Below, piece after piece: positions 8,732-19,756 of a DNA stretch of 64,000 nt. Source of the stretch: Trachythela sp. YZ-2020 (lineage: Eukaryota; Cnidaria; Anthozoa; Malacalcyonacea; Clavulariidae); assembly GCA_016169945.1 (NCBI GenBank), contig JADLSH010000212.1, forward strand, positions 211,001 to 275,000. Reading direction: 5' to 3'. The position numbers and the translations under genes were made by a program. Under the pieces are notes generated by a model that searched no databases, had not been told where the DNA came from, and saw only the letters and a program-made list of their open reading frames with translations. Each line of letters starts with the position of its first letter. Position 1 is the stretch's first letter.

Positions 8732-11258
8732 TTCTACCTACTTCTAAATTACTTGATTTAATTAATATATTCCAGCTGCAACAACATATACAATCTCCTA
8801 CGAGAATTACTCGTACAACATCGTCGCGAATTGATGTTATTCTCGCCTATTCTGGCGATAACAAGACATTAGATGCAGGAGTCATACAGCTTAGTATTAG
8901 TGATCATAGTCTTGTTTATCTGTGCCGAAAGCTCAGCATCGTTTTCAATAGGCAATTCAAAAATTACAACGTTAGCCAGTTTAACAGTGACTTAAACGAG
9001 ATTTTTAATTTACCTATGGGTACGTCTATTTTAAACGATCCAAATACGTTATGGAACGATTTCAAGACTAAATTTTTGAGCGTTGCAGATAAACATGCAC
9101 CAGTCAGACTATGATATAAGCCCTGGTTAACAAACCAGATAAAACAGATGAGCTATCATAGAGAGTATCTTAGAAGGCAATCGATCAAACTAGGATCTAC
9201 AATTGATGACAAGGCCTATAAAAAGTGTAAGAACAAATTAAATAGTCTCATAAAAAAGACCAAAGAAGAATATTTTAAAACAAAGTTAAGTAATGCCAAA
9301 AATAGCAAAGAAAGTTGGCAAGCTATTAACGAATTGTTAAATAAAAGGCCTAAAACTACACAGAGTAAACAATTGAATATCAATGATCGAGTTATAACTG
9401 ACGATGATAAAATTGCAGACAGTTTCAATGAATACTTTTCAACAATTGGTTGCGCGTTGTCTGATAAAATTATAGGTAATGATATTGATCCAATGAGCTT
9501 CCTGACTCCTGTTCATGATAATTCATTTAACTTTACAAGCATTACAATTCAAGAAACAATTGATGCACTGAATCATATTAAATCTAAAAAATCTCCAGGG
9601 CTTGACGGAATCAGTATAAGATTACTAAAAGATGCAACCAATATCATTGCTGAGCCATTGGTTAACATTTTCAATGTATCTCTTCAATGGGCGATTTTCC
9701 CTGACGATTGGAAGCTAGCGAAAGTGACTCCAGTCTTTAAGGAAGGAAATAAGGCTGACTTCGGAAATTACAGGCCAATATATGTAATTTCTGTCGTGGC
9801 TAAACTTTTTGAGAAACTGGTATATCAACAGCTAAGATCATTTATGACATTAAATAACATTCTTGTGGAGCAACAGTCTGGTTTCCGTCCCCAACATTCT
9901 ACGGAAACTACGCTTCTTAGCTCCACGAACGAATGGCTTAATAATATGGACAAAGGTTCACTTAGCCGAGTTTTATTTCTGGACCTTAATGGTCCAGAAA
10001 TCTGGACGTTCGATACTGTCGATCACCACATCCTCTTATCGAAGCTTAAATTATACGGTATTAGAGGGACTAGCCTTAAATGGTTCGATTCATACCTTAA
10101 AGACAGAAGTCAAATTTGCTCTCTGAATGGCAAGATGTTATCTGCTAGAGAAATAAGATGCGGGGTACCACAGGGCTCGAACCTTGGTCCTATTCTATTT
10201 CTATTGTACATTAATGATCTTCCCAATTGCTTAGAGTCAACTAAAGCAAATTTATTTGCTGATGACACAAATCTTTCCTGTGAAGGGATAAGTCCTCACG
10301 AAATTGAGATCAAACTTAAAAGAGACATTGAGAATGTTCACAGGTGGCTAACAGCTAATAAACTCTCCTTAGACATGAAAAAAACTGAGTTCATGACACT
10401 AGGATCAAGACATCGCCTAAATTCAATTGAAAATAGCCCAGTACAAACATTAGGGGGAAACAATATCAAACGCGTTTCTGAAAAAAAGTCTCTTGGCATG
10501 ATTCTAGATGAGCAACTGAAGTGGGACAAACACAATGATGCACAATGTAAAGTAATTTCAAATAAGATCGCTCTTTTGAAAAGGGCAGGATCATTTGTCC
10601 CTAGAGAAACTTTAGTAAAAATGTACAATGCCTTAGTGTGGCCACACTTCAATTATTGTTCAACAATCTGGAACGATGGGTCTTGCTCGATAATTAATAA
10701 ATTATTTAAATTACAAAAGAGAGCTGCGCGTGTGATAACTGGGGACACGTACGATGTTCGTTCCACACAAATACTAAATAATCTTAATTGGCTTCCAATT
10801 GAGGAGCTTTTAAAAAAAAGAGAAGTAATAAAGACATTCAAAGCGTTAACTGGTCGATTGCCTCAATATCTTGCAGAACTGTTTGCAAAATGTCAAAATG
10901 ACAGTTACAATTTAAGAAGTAATCAAACTAAATTAGCGCTCCCCAAACCTAAGACAAATTTCTTTAAAAGGAGCTTCTCGTATAGAGCTACGATGTCGTG
11001 GAACGAGCTTCCAAGTGAAACCATCGAAAATTGCAATAAGCTATCAATCTTGTCGTTTAAACGGCGATTATATAATTAGGTATAAAGTTGTTGTTAATAA
11101 TACTGATACTTTTGTAAATAGTCTTTACTTATTTGTCTATATATTTTGTATTTCATAGTTTAGTATATACACGGCCCTTTGAAAACCAGTACTGTAAATA
11201 CTTATCCACTGAATAGGATACCGTGTGTAAAGATTTTTAATTAAAGATTAAAGATTAA
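8732..11258 (+). mobile_element. 5'-truncated LINE (CR1/L2-like) inside the transposon
   Basis: It starts within the endonuclease domain (about 8745: ...SPTRITRTTSSRIDVIL, then SISDHSLVY, the conserved SDH near the end of the EEP-fold endonuclease) and continues into a full RT. It ends in a (ATTAAAG)3 tail at 11239-11258. It interrupts gene 2 of the host transposon without a clear target duplication and with a short deletion. Confidence 0.85.
9148..11079 (+). pseudogene. LINE reverse transcriptase ORF, defective
   Basis: About 640 residues cover the complete RT: KSKKSPGLDGISIRLLKDA, GNYRPI, SGFRPQHSTET, motif B GVPQGSNLGPILFLLYINDL, motif C LFADDTNL, thumb, and the C-terminal NYCSTIW / KLQKRAARVITG / SFSYRATMSWNELP blocks. 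The reading frame upstream (from about 8745) is the end of an endonuclease, separated by an in-frame TGA at 9112-9114. Motif A reads LDLNGPEIWTFDTVDHH where relatives have LDLKKAFDTVDH. These extra residues next to the catalytic aspartate should inactivate it. Confidence 0.85.
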
Positions 11259-12318
11259 AGCATCGCTATTATTAGTTGCCACTATTATAATACTGCAAAA
11301 TTTACTCTATAAATGAAAAAATACAATAAAATGTACTCAAATATAACGAAACCTAACCATAAAAGGTAACAATGAAATAAAATAAGTAGCAACACATGTG
11401 TATTTTCAAAATTATCACAGAAAATAGCGATCCATACAGCAGTTCGTCACGCCAAAACCACCTCCACGCGGGTATATATTCCCGCCATCAGGGTTAGAAT
11501 ATAGCAAAAATAGCTCATTTTCAAACCGTGATAACTCTTCGGTTTTATGGAGTAAATTCATGTTTTAAAGTATCACTATAAAGAGTAAACATTCCTGAAT
11601 TCACTGATATGATTTTATTTTAGTTTCCTCGTAAAAAAGTATAATTTACTCATGAATAATATTTCAATGCCATCAGGGTTAGAATATAGCAAAAATAGCT
11701 CATTTTCAAACCGCGATAACTCTTCGGTTTTATGGAGTAAATTCATGTTTTAAAGTATCACTATAAAGAGTAAACATTCCTGAATTCAGTGATATGATTT
11801 TATTTTAGTTTCCTCGTAAAAAAGTATAATTTACTCATGAATATTTCAATGCTATCATGGTTAGAATACAGCAAAAATAGCTCATTTTCAAACCGCGATA
11901 ACTTTTCGATTTTATGGAGTAAATTCATGTTTTAAAGTATCACTATAAAAGTAAGCATCCCTGAATTCACCGATATGATTTTATTTTAGTTTCCTTGTAA
12001 AAAAGTATAATTTACTCATGAATATTTCAATGCCACTTTAAGGTCATGTTCACTGACCCGAAACATGCATAAATACAATGGGAATTTAACATAACTAAAA
12101 TGCGATATATATACAAAATTATTCCAAAATTCTTTTATTTAATTACTAAACAAAAAAGTTATCAAAACATACCTTTGAGAAAACGAGATCTTCACAGCAA
12201 AAACCGCAATACATTTCAACAGTTTTTAATCGAACGACGCGTTGAGAATAAAGATTTTGAATAATAATGACCGCATTGAGACGCGTTGCATTTCGGGAAG
12301 ACCCTCATTCCTCCTCTG

Positions 12319-12327
12319 AGTGCTACT
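12319..12327 (+). repeat. 9-bp target-site duplication, right
   Basis: AGTGCTACT directly follows the right terminus (CCTCATTCCTCCTCTG). It matches 1924-1932 exactly and 4731-4738 in 8 bases. Confidence 0.85.
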
Positions 12328-12469
12328 GACACATTCTGAAATCTCAGAGGCAGCGGCCATCTTGAATGCTTTGGCGGGACAAAAGGGATATCAGTGACAA
12401 AAAGATATCAATGACATATCGTGTTTATGTCACCATGTTATCGCCCTGATAAAGGCACAAGTATGTGAT

Positions 12470-12925
12470 AAAGATTCTTATAAGGGGTTATTGGTAATAT
12501 GGGTAGCAAAAGTGGCGAAGGCAGCGAGATACATATATAGATTCTTATAGGAAGTATTGGTAATATGGGTAACAAAAGTTGCGAAGATAGCGAGATACAT
12601 AATATAGATTCTTATAGGGGGTTATTGATATAATATGGGTAACAAAAGTAGCGAAGGTAGCGAGATACATATATAGATTCTTATAGGAGGTATTGATAAT
12701 ATGGGTAACAAAAGTACCGAAGCTAAGGTAGCGAGATACATATATAGATTCCTATAGGGTAACAAAAGTAGCGAAGGTAGCAAGAGACATATATATATTC
12801 TTATAGGAGGTATTGATAATATGGGTAGCGAAGGTAGCGAGATATGAAAATTAATTCTTATAGGGGGTCATTGGTAATATCGGTAGCAAAGTAACAGAGG
12901 TAGCGAGATATGAAAATTGATTCCC
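12470..12925 (+). repeat. minisatellite of about 63-67 bp units
   Basis: Seven to eight degenerate units contain GATTCTTATAGG, GGTATTGATAATATGGGTA, CAAAAGTAGCGAAGGTAGCG and AGATACATATATA. Unit length varies through small deletions. A related single fragment (GTAGCGGAGGTAGCGAGGGT) is at 17082-17101. No coding use of the array is convincing. Confidence 0.85.
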
Positions 12926-12939
12926 CTACTAGAAATACA

Positions 12940-14604
12940 TTAAAGGGGTCCAATACAAAAAAAAATCTATCTTTTATTACTATTGAATCTCTACTGCTAA
13001 TATGTTGTTAGGCTCAACATTCTGACAAAAAAAATATGTTGCTGCAAAACATTGTTGCCATGGTTACCTAGATAAAGCACCCCCTGTGGTGAAATTCATG
13101 CAATTTTATAAACACAATAACTAAATAAACATTAATGATAAAATTCTGGAATAACTTTTATTTAATAGCAAATAACATTGTGTAGGGATTTGAAGTAAAA
13201 CAATCAACATTGAAGCATTATCACCAGTTTTACAGGTCAAAAAGTGGAAAGGCATTTGACGACTCGCATTGAAACTGTCGCCACTTCAAAACTATTGAAC
13301 ATAACTCAATTATTTTAGTTCACGACCTAGAGATTGATATGATGAGTCTATGCTGAAAATTTCATCAAGATAGCTCCAATATCTCTTCAGATATGCTGCG
13401 CGCAACAATGGAATCGCAAATTTTTGCTTATTCGAGAAAAATGCATTTAAAGTTCAATGTTTGGTTTATGAACATTATGGTCACATTAAGGTGGTCTTAT
13501 ACATTGAAAAATATTTTTCCTAAATTAATACTTTTTCCTCATTTTTACTCTAATATTATAGAACATGGGTGGCTGACACAAAATCACTCACTGTTAGTAC
13601 AATTTGTGGATTAGTGTTACAATTTTTAGTGATACATAGATAGTTCATTATAGTTTATATATTCGGTATATAAATGTGTCCATATAGATATTTGGAAATT
13701 ATGTAAAAGTTATATTTGTATATGCAAGTTTAAATAAACAACATATTTGCAAGTGTATGCGCCTTATATTGGAAACCTTTTATTTACTTATATTATACGC
13801 ACAAATGAAAAATTCGACATGGAGCTCCCCTATATTTTCATATGGAGCTCCCCTATATTTTAATATATATGCAAATGAAAAATTCGACATGAAACTCCCC
13901 TATATTTTCAAATGCTAACAAGATATACGTTGACTAATTCGGGGTCGAAATCACATAGCCAAACACATCCTAAACGGGAGAGGTAGGCATATATATCATG
14001 AATATGCCATGCTAGATTTTTTCAAAAATGTTTAACACGTACTATTTCAACACCTAAGTTTGGTTCCCAGCTGTGACCTCCGCCGTTGCCGTCTTTAAAA
14101 AGACACCAATGTTTAACCCTTCGGTTCTTTGAAAGGTTATGGCAGATCGACTTTCGTCGGACTTTACATGATGTACTCAATCAGTCATAGCCTTGAAGTG
14201 GAACCGTAATTATACAAAATATATAGCATGAACACAATTTGCTTTCACGCCATTATAACGCCTCTGCCGCCTAAATATAACCGACTTGTACTTGGTGTAA
14301 TTTGAAATTAAATCGTTTAAAATCACTATATAGCTACGGAGGGGTAGGTGGGTACTCATTTGGAGAAAAAAACTTTTTCGTAAATGCTACAATGCTCGCG
14401 ATTTTCCAATAACATATCGTTGCTATGGTGGTTGCTACGGGACAAAATTTCAAACAACCTGTTATTTCCCCCTATTTATCCATTTTACGCCAAACAAATA
14501 CAAAAATTAACACCAGAAAACGAAAAAGGGATCATTAATGATGCATAATATGGCTAATTTCAAAATAGGATTTTCTTTTAAAATTTGGTATTGGACCACC
14601 TTAA
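12940..14604. mobile_element. possible TTAA-flanked DNA element
   Basis: TTAA at 12940-12943 is followed by AGGGGTCCAATAC. On the other side GTATTGGACCACC is followed by TTAA at 14601-14604. Inverted ends abutting TTAA are typical of piggyBac/Kolobok-like elements. A second similar left end (TTAAGGTGGTCTTATAC) lies inside at 13486. There is no transposase ORF; the interior is non-coding as far as I can see. Confidence 0.35.
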
Positions 14605-14830
14605 GCACTCCAGAAAGCCTGTAGCTTTGATTTTTTAGGAGATAGAGCAATGTCGGCAGTGCCGTTTCTGGGTGTGGTCATTTTCGCGCATTTCGTCCAG
14701 GATTCGGGTTTTGGTTTTGGGATTCGGGTTTTGGTTTTTGTTCGTCATGGTCATTTTATCCGAAAACAGTTGAGTTTATCTGTCCTAAATGAAATGCATA
14801 CATACTCATATACAGGTCCTAGACTAGTTG
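14605..14830 (+). repeat. direct repeat, copy 1
   Basis: GAAAGCCTGTAGCTTTGAT through GCCGTTTCTGGGTGTGGTCA, CAGTTGAGTTTATCTGTCCT and CATATACAGGTCCTAGACTA recurs in the same order at 16115-16335 with moderate divergence. In copy 1 the central part has an internal GGATTCGGGTTTTGGTTTTG duplication. Not coding. Confidence 0.7.
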
Positions 14831-14999
14831 CTGGGCGATTGATAATTTCACAGTTAAAAGTACAAACCTTATCATTATTTTGCCATTTTGTACAAAAAAA
14901 CAAAAGAAATATACGGCCGGTTGCGTGTTACCGTGGTTACAGTGATCAACTCAGTACTTCATGTTACAATAACTTTTGAAGAGTATACTTGCTTAGTGT

Positions 15000-16110
15000 T
15001 TAGAATGGTTCCTTTTTGGGGTGGTCATAGGAGAGTGAAATGTGTCTAGGTCTAACATTTTACAAGAAAATGACCATACATCATCCCAAGTCAACTGCTT
15101 AACTATGCATCACACCACTTCCTACACCATAGAAAGGCTATATTTTCTCATTTCATAAATCTTTTGGTCATAGGATGAAAAATTATACTTGTTTCAATAT
15201 AATACGAAAAGATTTCATGAGGGTTGATACTGTTTTGTTGAGATATAATACAGTTTATTTCACTTATCCCCCGTCACTTCAGCCATATTTTGCCACTATA
15301 TTTGCTTTTTATCACAGAGGCCCGCACATATTATCCACAAGTTATACTTGAACATAACGATTGTCGACTAAAGAATAATGTAACCAAATTTCGTCAAGTT
15401 TTGAAGTAGTGCAGTGTACTTTATCTTGGATGTCGTAGAAGTGATGTTTTGCTCAATTATCGCGCCAGTGCATGGTCTCGCCGCTTCTCTTCTCGATTTA
15501 TCACATTTTTCGTCTTCAAATGTATTTAGATTACAGTATCTAAAAATACTCGATTGTACAAAGGTTCCAAACGAAAAATTAAACACAGAACTTCCAAACC
15601 GCTTGAGTTTGGTACCTCAAACGGTTTATAAACATGAATAAAAATATAAAGTTCAAAGTAATTTGAAAATCACGCGCAATCTTCACGAAAACACTGCCTG
15701 GGCTAGATGACAGGGGGGTGAATATTCTCTCGAATAGTTGAAACTATAGTTGGATTTGATAAACGATTTTGTAAGTTCCTGCGTAATATTGTATTTTCTG
15801 GTTTTCTTAAGCTACACAGAAGCCAGAAACTTACAAAATCTTTTTGAACCAAAATTTCAAAGGTTTTCTATGCATTAAATTATAGTTTCAACTATTCGTG
15901 AGAATATTTCACCCTCCTGTTATCTAGCCCACGCGGTGTTTTCGTGAAGATTGCACGTGATTTTCAAACTACTTTGAACATTATATTTTTTCTTTGATGC
16001 ATAATTAGCAGTTGATCTGGGATGGTGTATGGTCATTTTCTTGTAAAATATTAGACCTAGAAACATGCATTTCACTCTCCTATGACTACCCTTGACAGTA
16101 ACCATTCTAA
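15000..16110. repeat. inverted duplication with interrupted left arm
   Basis: 15646-15800 and 15812-15985 are reverse complements (GTTCAAAGTAATTTGAAAATC, CAATCTTCACGAAAACACTG, GAATAGTTGAAACTATA and TTTTGTAAGTT are all mirrored). The outer blocks 15005-15112 and 16000-16105 (TCATAGGAGAGTGAAATG, ACAAGAAAATGACCATACA) are mirrored too. About 525 extra bases (15115-15640) are present only in the left arm. This looks like a foldback element with an insertion. Confidence 0.7.
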
Positions 16111-16114
16111 ACAC

Positions 16115-16335
16115 TATAAGCACTTTAGAAAGTCAGTAGCTTTGATGGTTTAGGAGATAGAGCTATGCCGGACGTGCCGTTTCTGGGTGTGGTCATTTTC
16201 GGGCATTTCGTCCCGGATATGGGGTTTGGCACACATGCCATGTTGTCCGTCATGGTCATTTTACCTTAAAACAGTTGAGTTTATCTGTCCTAATTGAAAT
16301 GCATACAAACTCATATACAGGTCCTAGACTAAACT
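16115..16335 (+). repeat. direct repeat, copy 2
   Basis: It matches 14605-14830. Here GATATGGGGTTTGGCACACA replaces the internally duplicated GGATTCGGGTTTTGG block of copy 1. Confidence 0.7.
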
Positions 16336-16344
16336 ATGTAAAAT

Positions 16345-16840
16345 AGATATGTTATTACGTACTTTTTTAGCTTTGATTTACTCTAAAATTCAATCTTAGA
16401 CGTCTCACAAAACGTTTCGAAATGTCATAAAACTTCAACTGTTTTTCAAACAGTATTTTTATACTGTGAAATTTTTATAACGTATTTAAATTAATACTAA
16501 AATTAATCAATGTTGTGTTGACCACACAGGATGACCTACGCACTTTCAATTTCACAAACTATATACCGCATGACAATCGGCAAAAGCAAGTATCCAAAAC
16601 AGACACTTACCCATTTAAAACGCTTTAGAACTCGAAAATCTTCTCCTTTTTTGGTCTTTGGACAGCTGCTCTTCCTCCTGTTGACTTTAACAAGTGAAAG
16701 TCCTCTAAAAAGGTTCATCTATCTTGTTTTGAAGACTTTATTTGTCTGTATTATTTCCCGACTCCTGAGTACAAAACAATGTACGTATACAAAACTATTT
16801 TTAAAAAGGTTTGCAAAGTGGCAGTTAAAATTCTGACGCA
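16345..16840 (+). repeat. dispersed repeat shared with 35.8-36.7 kb
   Basis: Similar in order to 36230-36720: GACGTCTCACAAAACGTTTCG, AAACTTCA, TTGACTTT.ACAAG, AAAGTCCT, GACTTTATTTGTCTGTA, and CCCGACTC followed by a run ending ACAAAAC. An open frame exists at 16531-16836, but the paralogous copy is not open in the same way, so I treat this as a non-coding repeat. Confidence 0.6.
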
Positions 16841-18600
16841 ACATTACAAAACAAATTATTTGTCTTAGCCAATCATGAGGTTGCTAGTTACCAGTTTTCG
16901 CCCAGGCTAAACTTGCGCATGCACATAAAGTAGAAACCATGACCGTCCATGACATAATGGCGGACAACTTTGGAATCCGATATATTCTCACATACCATGG
17001 TGTAAATATCCGAGCGAAATTAGAATTAGGGATAAATATCTCTATTTACGATTTTTATACGGGGCTATCGGAAGAGATGTAGCGGAGGTAGCGAGGGTAG
17101 CAAGGTATATATACGATATCTGACCATGCAGTTTCAAAGCAGGAAAAATCAGCGTACACTCTACCACAGACACGAACGCGTCCACGCAATAAAGTCGCAA
17201 TCAGTTGTTGCTCCGAAAGGTCTAATTGCAATTTATTTACTATAAATTGTAATGAATATCCGTTAATAAGTTTCACTTATTCGAATCGCAGACAGATAGA
17301 CGTCAGCTGAAATTCGCAAAAATTTATCGATCGGGAAAATGACTGGGCACGAGTGAACTGTAGCCGATGTGATCAATTATAACTACCAGCATTATAGTCA
17401 TGGATTGCTACGGCAACCGTCTTCGCTACTAGGACTATAATCATGAACTACTGGGACTGTGGTTATGGATTTTATAAATATGATAGTCATGGAATATAAC
17501 TTGTTCTATATGACTATAATTTTGAACTATTATCTTGGACTAATACAATTTGTATATCCATATATCGAAGATAGAACGTTGTGTCTATTGGGCCAATGGG
17601 CCTGAAAGTGCCATAAAATGGCATTTCAGGTCTAATCGGGTATCTTGTATATAGGTTTGGGAATAAAATGTGACTCGAACGCAGACCCAAAATGACGTTT
17701 GAAAAATTATTTATGCATGATGGGAAGGAGTAATCTCGATTGATGTATGAATGACTGATTACGTGTCAGTCATTATACGCAGTTTTGCATATTTTAGATG
17801 TGGCGATCGGTCGTTCGAGTGATATTGAAATATATGTCGCCTTTTTCGCACGATCATTTAGAATAAGGGAGAACACAAAGATGAGAACAAACTTCTAATC
17901 AATGGCGAAACGACATCTTTTTCTCATAAAGCCTAATTCAATTTTATTGCGCATGCGTTAATTCACAGAAACAGACATAATGGAAATAGTTGATGCAAAA
18001 CATGTAGTATCGGTGTTAGAACGCATCACAAATTGTTGTAAAACCTCTCGAGGAAAACCTGTAAAAAACCTGTAGCCCATTTACAAGACTCATGGACAAG
18101 CAACTTCGGTAAAAAAATGCTCGTATAAGTGAGAAGTACGCTAATCCGGACGTCAGCAAGATAAAAATTGCGGTAGCGTCTTCAGTATTGACGTTATAGA
18201 TAACATTATGTGTACATTTACTGCCTATTAAAAATAGAATGTACTACATAACCTGCAGCATGATGGATCCGTAAATTTTTTTTAAATTATTAGAGAGTTT
18301 ACGGTAGGCGAACTCCACGGCCAAAACGCCCGTTATCAACACAATGAAATTCAATTCATAAATATACAATTTGAAGTCTTATTTTAATGCATACGATAGT
18401 AAGTAAATACTAGGCAAGATTTCAACACAGTAATCTATTTCTAATCTATTTCAAAAAGTTTGTCTAGCCGTCGTCCTCCAGTCGCCGTCTTCCACGGTAC
18501 AATCTCCATTAACATAACTGGAACATGACTGAAAATGTGGTCGTGCAGCGCTAATTAATGTATCTATAAAACTAAACTAAACGAATATATACGTGAATAT
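16841..18600. other. no gene seen
   Basis: AT-rich with many short frames and no domain or splice pattern. It contains a single unit related to the 12.5-kb minisatellite (17040-17110), and TGACTATAA/ATAGTCATG-type words repeated at 17370-17560. It lies downstream of the fucosyltransferase gene on the minus strand and may hold its 3' UTR. Confidence 0.4.
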
Positions 18601-18653
18601 TGTAGGGACAACTATACCCCCCAGTCTTTGTACGCTCTTGTACCCAGGAACAG

Positions 18654-19742
18654 CTATATCCCCCAGTCTTTGCGCTCTCTTCGTTTGCATAAATCTGCCT
18701 TAAGTCCTTCCTTGTGCCAATTTCCTTGAGACACTGCCTCACATATCTGACACCATGGATGCATGTCTTGATCCCAATATTTTCCTATAACTGTATCACT
18801 AATATCACCCAGACCTTTCAACTTCCATTCTAAAAACTTATTGTACTCTGTCTCATTGTTCATCAAAAATTTGAGGCGATCAGCTAAATCTTTGGGAGAC
18901 TTAAAATCTCTAACATTAACGATAGAATTCTTTAGATTTCCAGGCAAAAATTCGTAAATTTTGTCTGTGGCCATAACAACTGGTACCGAACCCGCATTCA
19001 ATGCATGACGAATTTGATCGTCGACAAAATAATCACAATCCTGGTTGAAGAATACGAGCATAAACTTGTAGGAACGCCCTAGCTTTTGTTTTAACTCCTT
19101 AAAAAGCCCTTTGAAACGTTTTGGTAAGCCTTCTTTATTATTCGCGCAAGCACCGTAGGAGTCGACTTCTATGTATTTCATTAATTCTTGTACGTAGGCA
19201 GTCCTTACTTCTTCGCAGTTGCTAAAAACGGCCATGATTCCTCCAGTTTTATTTTCGAATGGTATTGGAGGTGTTAAACTTGGCTTCCTGAAGAAAGTTG
19301 TTGGAAAATCAGAATCAAGCCGATAACTGTTTAATAAATGAAACTGTGACATGTAGGCTGCCTGCCTTAATACAGGAGCATAAATCGGATTCTCGAGAAT
19401 ATGAAGAATCCAGGGAATGTGTTTAGAAGGAGGTAATGGGTAAGCATCCATTGCATGAACAATAAAAGCTTTAGCCTCGTCTATGCGAGAACGATTAACT
19501 GTCACTTCACAGGCGACGGGACATTGACCACGCTCGTTACCCTTTTCCCAAACTTTTTCGAAAATTCTTGCTGGTCTCCCCCACAATCTGGACCAAAAGA
19601 GCAGAACGATTTTCTGGTTTTGTAATTTTTTTTCTCTAGAATCGTTGTCCTCTGACCTATGCACCAATGTTACGTAGAAAATGACAAGAGAAACAAAGAA
19701 AATGAAGAAGACAAGCTTTTTGACGGATAGTAGTCGGACCAT
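18654..19742 (-). CDS. alpha-1,3-fucosyltransferase-like (GT10)
   Basis: 362 residues, type II Golgi membrane protein layout: short cytosolic tail, one membrane segment at about residues 8-26, then a lumenal domain. GT10 enzymes move fucose from GDP-fucose to GlcNAc-type acceptors on glycans. Matching blocks: WILHILENP (111-119), SYRLDSDFPTTF (139-150; the family's YRxDSD signature), FSNC (173-176), KYIEVDSYGAC (189-199), and a donor-site region 231-256 ending ALNAGSVPVV. Length is normal for the family (about 350-400). The donor motif is atypical: where most members have ENSxxxDYxTEK, this has FNQDCDYFVDDQ. A 3' splice site (CCCCTTTCAG) lies just before the ATG on the coding strand, suggesting a 5' UTR intron. 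The acceptor and actual activity cannot be told. Confidence 0.85.
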   Translation of the reverse strand: MVRLLSVKKLVFFIFFVSLVIFYVTLVHRSEDNDSREKKLQNQKIVLLFWSRLWGRPARIFEKVWEKGNERGQCPVACEVTVNRSRIDEAKAFIVHAMDAYPLPPSKHIPWILHILENPIYAPVLRQAAYMSQFHLLNSYRLDSDFPTTFFRKPSLTPPIPFENKTGGIMAVFSNCEEVRTAYVQELMKYIEVDSYGACANNKEGLPKRFKGLFKELKQKLGRSYKFMLVFFNQDCDYFVDDQIRHALNAGSVPVVMATDKIYEFLPGNLKNSIVNVRDFKSPKDLADRLKFLMNNETEYNKFLEWKLKGLGDISDTVIGKYWDQDMHPWCQICEAVSQGNWHKEGLKADLCKRRERKDWGI

Positions 19743-19756
19743 AGTACCAGGATTAC

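Larger units (their letters stand above)
1933..12318. mobile_element. composite palindromic DNA transposon
   Basis: Both outer ends read inward as CAGAGG(C/A)GGAATGAGGG followed by TCTTCCCGAAATGCAACGCG, and they are flanked by a 9-bp direct repeat. The right part (4739-12318) is a complete copy with its own left end. The left part (1933-4722) is an inverted copy lacking the first roughly 210 bases. The arms stay colinear for about 2.8 kb at roughly 96% identity by eye, interrupted in the right arm by two LINE insertions and a microsatellite. A single unit would be about 3 kb with terminal repeats of about 37 bp. The 9-bp duplication fits Mutator-like (9-10 bp) or Merlin-like (8-9 bp) elements, but no DDE transposase is recognisable, so the superfamily is left open. 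Confidence 0.8.

Noticed and set aside
1933..12318. Assembly artefact producing a false palindrome
   Set aside because: The arms differ by substitutions, small indels and distinct insertions, and direct target duplications flank the whole; an artefactual inverted copy would be near-identical and would lack the direct flank.
12470..12925. CRISPR-like array
   Set aside because: Units are contiguous and similar along their whole length with no unique spacers; it is an ordinary minisatellite in a eukaryotic context.
16531..16836. A 101-codon hydrophobic ORF with possible membrane segments
   Set aside because: It lies in a dispersed repeat whose other copy (36.4-36.7 kb) is not open in the same frame.
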